Source of the DNA: Sphingobium sp.
GTDB lineage: Bacteria > Pseudomonadota > Alphaproteobacteria > Sphingomonadales > Sphingomonadaceae
Direction of reading: 5' to 3'
Assembly (NCBI RefSeq): GCF_003248505.1
Contig: NZ_QFOA01000001.1
Coordinates: forward strand, 1 to 64,000
Length of the DNA stretch: 64,000 nucleotides
Shown here: in pieces, positions 61,977 to 64,000 of the stretch
How positions within the stretch are numbered: position 1 is the stretch's first letter
How the letters are laid out: every line of letters begins with the position of its first letter
Program-made: the position numbers and the translations under genes
Notes under the pieces: model-generated
Told to the model about the DNA's origin: nothing
The model's input: the letters and a program-made list of their open reading frames with translations, nothing else
The model's database searches: none

Positions 61977-63023
61977 GTGACGACCTATAACAGCATTCAG
62001 TATCTGCGCGGGATCGCTGCGATCCTGGTCGTGATCTTCCACCTCGCCCCGCCGCTGGAGCAGATGGGCTATGGGGGACAATGGCCGATCGGCCTGTCGG
62101 CGGGCGTCGACATCTTTTTCGTCATCAGCGGCTTTGTGATGTGGACATCGACCGTGGGTCGCACGGTGACGCCGGGCGCATTCTATCGCAAGCGGCTGAT
62201 CCGCATCGTTCCGCTCTATTGGCTGCTGACCAGTGTCATGGCGGCGCTGCTTCTGGTCATGCCGAGCGCGTTCAACACAGCGGTATTTCGTGCGCCGCAT
62301 GTGATTGCGTCCTATCTGTTCGTGCCGATGCGCAATCCGGGCAAGGCGGCGATGGAGCCGCTCCTGTTTCCCGGATGGACGTTGAATTATGAGATGTTCT
62401 TCTATCTGCTCTTCGGCCTTTTCCTCGTGACGCGTCCGGCGGTGCGGCTGGTCGGGATCGTGACGGTGCTGGCGCTGCTGGTCATGGCGGGGCTGGAGTT
62501 CAGGCCCCCGGCGCTGACGATGGCCAGCTTCTACACGTCTCCTGTCCTGCTGGAGTTCGCGGCGGGGCTCGGGCTGGGCGCAGTCGCGTACCGCCGGGGC
62601 GCGGCGCGGCTCCTTCCCACATGGGCCGCGCTCCTTTGCCTATTCGGCGGATTTGTCGTGCTGCTGACCGATCCGTTGCCCGATGCGATCTGGCTACTGC
62701 GTTTCGGCATCGCGAGCATGGGTATCGTGGCGGGCGCGATCTCGCTCGAAGGACGCGGGTGGGTCGGCGACTGGACCGTACCGCGCATATTGGGCGACGC
62801 ATCCTATTCGATCTACCTCACACAGCTCATCACGATGGCGGCGTTCCGTTTCCTGTGGTTCCGGGCGGGCCCGGGCGATTTCCCCGGTGCCATGGTCATA
62901 TACGCGCTACTCGATGTCGGGGCCGCGATCATGGGCGGGATTATCTGTTATCATCTGGTCGAAAAGCCGTTGCTGGCTCTCTTCACCCGGCGCGGCGAGC
63001 GGCTGGCGAAGGCTGTCGCCTGA
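61977..63023 (+). CDS. Acyltransferase-3 family protein (ExoZ/OafA-like)
   Basis: A 348-aa inner-membrane acyltransferase of about ten helices without an SGNH extension. Landmarks are NSIQYLRGIAAILVVIFHLA (catalytic-region His), GLSAGVDIFFVISGFVMW, RKRLIRIVPLYWLLT and LGDASYSIYLTQLIT. ExoZ-type enzymes acetylate exopolysaccharide repeat units. GTG 61977 is the start. It provides a third acylation system in the locus beside 42143 and 53814/54875. Confidence 0.92.
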   Translation: MTTYNSIQYLRGIAAILVVIFHLAPPLEQMGYGGQWPIGLSAGVDIFFVISGFVMWTSTVGRTVTPGAFYRKRLIRIVPLYWLLTSVMAALLLVMPSAFNTAVFRAPHVIASYLFVPMRNPGKAAMEPLLFPGWTLNYEMFFYLLFGLFLVTRPAVRLVGIVTVLALLVMAGLEFRPPALTMASFYTSPVLLEFAAGLGLGAVAYRRGAARLLPTWAALLCLFGGFVVLLTDPLPDAIWLLRFGIASMGIVAGAISLEGRGWVGDWTVPRILGDASYSIYLTQLITMAAFRFLWFRAGPGDFPGAMVIYALLDVGAAIMGGIICYHLVEKPLLALFTRRGERLAKAVA

Positions 63024-63133
63024 ACTTGTACCGAAATCGGGCAATTAGGCGCGCGCATGATGGCGGGAAGGGCTATGCAGTTGGAGAGCGGGCGCTATTT
63101 TGTTGCGCTGGCGAATAGGGGTCATACGCGTCC

Positions 63134-64000
63134 ATGCTGAACATTCTCGTCACCGGCGGTGCCGGCTTCATCGGCTGTCATATGTGCGAGCGGCTGGTCG
63201 AGCGCGGACATCAGGTCACTGCCGCCGACAATCTGGTGCTGGGCCTGCGCGACAATCTGTCGGCGCTGTCGGGCAGCAACAGCTTTATGTTCAGGGAAAT
63301 GGACGTGACGGATCGAGCCGCGCTCGACGCGCTGTTCGAACAGGGGCGCTTCGATGCGGTGGTCCACCTCGCCGCCAATAGCGATATCGCGCGCAGCCAT
63401 GCCGATCCGGGGGTCGATTTCGTCGCCACACTCGATACGACCTATGCGGTGCTCGATGCGATGCGGCGGCACGGGACGCGGCAGATCGTCTTCGCGTCGA
63501 CATCGGCGGTCTACGGCGAGGCACAGGGCGTGCTCCGCGAGGATCGCGGGCCGTTGCTGCCGATCTCGCACTATGGCGCGGCAAAACTCGCGTCGGAGGC
63601 GTTCATATCCTCCTACGTCGCAAATTATGGGCTTCAGGCCTGGATTACGCGCTTCCCCAATGTGGTGGGGGATCGTTCGACCCATGGCGCGATCTACGAC
63701 TGGGCACGCAAGCTGGCGCGCACGCCCGACCGGCTGGAAGTGCTTGGCAATGGCGAGCAGATCAAACCCTATATCCATGTCGACGATCTGGTCGACGCGA
63801 TCCTCGTCGCCTGGGACAAGGGCGCGGCGCCGGTGAATCTGTTCAACGTCGGTGGCGACACGCGGTGCAGCGTGCGCGAGATGGCGGAGATCACGGTCGA
63901 GGAATGGCCACTGGAGGCCCGGATCGACTATACCGGCGGGGATCGCGGCTGGGTGGGTGACGTGCCGAGTGTCGAGTATGACGTGTCGCGTATTCGCGCG
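63134..64000 (+). CDS. NAD-dependent nucleotide-sugar epimerase (GalE-like), truncated at window edge
   Basis: The first 289 residues of a short-chain dehydrogenase/reductase-type epimerase; the frame is open at the right edge. It has the N-terminal NAD motif VTGGAGFIGCHMCERL, VVHLAANSDIARSHADP and the active-site region FASTSAVYGE. The catalytic Y-x3-K follows in SHYGAAKLASEA, with RFPNVVGDRSTHGAIYDW after it. It probably interconverts UDP-sugars for the EPS. ATG 63134 is preceded by an AGGGG stretch. Confidence 0.9.
   Translation, partial: MLNILVTGGAGFIGCHMCERLVERGHQVTAADNLVLGLRDNLSALSGSNSFMFREMDVTDRAALDALFEQGRFDAVVHLAANSDIARSHADPGVDFVATLDTTYAVLDAMRRHGTRQIVFASTSAVYGEAQGVLREDRGPLLPISHYGAAKLASEAFISSYVANYGLQAWITRFPNVVGDRSTHGAIYDWARKLARTPDRLEVLGNGEQIKPYIHVDDLVDAILVAWDKGAAPVNLFNVGGDTRCSVREMAEITVEEWPLEARIDYTGGDRGWVGDVPSVEYDVSRIRA

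Overview
The window reads as chromosomal DNA of a sphingomonad-type alphaproteobacterium (order Sphingomonadales). This rests on the high GC, very short intergenic spaces, frequent GTG/TTG starts, a plant-type glutamate-cysteine ligase, ubiquinone genes, sugar transferase-led exopolysaccharide (EPS) genes, and many lipid- and peptide-active enzymes. Family assignments come from motifs read directly in the translations; no database search was possible.

Layout. (1) 1-1874 is accessory DNA: an IS3-family insertion sequence with a tandemly duplicated right end, then an AT-rich non-coding stretch holding a perfect 5 x 15-bp minisatellite and a block of overlapping hairpins. (2) 1875-38896 is mostly housekeeping core: prolyl-oligopeptidase and thioesterase pair, aminopeptidase P, tRNA-Thr(GGT), a P450 with a membrane alpha/beta-hydrolase-like protein, kdsA, proA, a CDC48/p97-type AAA+ ATPase, a LysR regulator, a diguanylate cyclase, GST, acetyl-CoA synthetase, cytochrome b561, a UbiH-type hydroxylase, an isoprenylcysteine-methyltransferase-like protein, gshA, rsmE, ubiA, a phospholipase-D-family gene broken by a one-base frameshift, an aminotransferase, smc, two DsbA-like proteins, a DciA-like protein, mutY, nudC, pmbA and a CysQ/inositol-phosphatase-like gene. 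(3) 39136-64000 is a large EPS / surface-glycan locus that runs off the right edge.

How the EPS locus could work. A polyprenyl-phosphate sugar phosphotransferase (39524) starts the repeat unit. Three GT4 glycosyltransferases (44102, 45347, 56461) extend it. A SIS-domain sugar isomerase (61337) and a GalE-like epimerase (63134) would supply precursors. A Wzx-like flippase (59623) exports the unit, and three polymerase/ligase-like membrane proteins (46473, 52480, 58260) polymerise or ligate it. Two acyltransferase-3 proteins (42143, 61977) and an MBOAT + SGNH pair (54875/53814) decorate it. Two secreted glycoside hydrolases, GH10-like (41040) and GH12-like (51588), could trim or release it. A separate set of genes suggests a second, lipid-linked monosaccharide route: a HAD-UbiA fusion resembling polyprenyl-phosphate phosphoribosyltransferases (48320), a 4-TM SMR/ArnE-like protein (47866) and a GT-C glycosyltransferase (49978). 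I regard this trio, with the hydrolases, as the most interesting candidate system here. The function is inferred.

The locus is built of many short transcription units on alternating strands, unlike a single EPS operon. Export and length-control genes (Wza/Wzc type) are not in the window.
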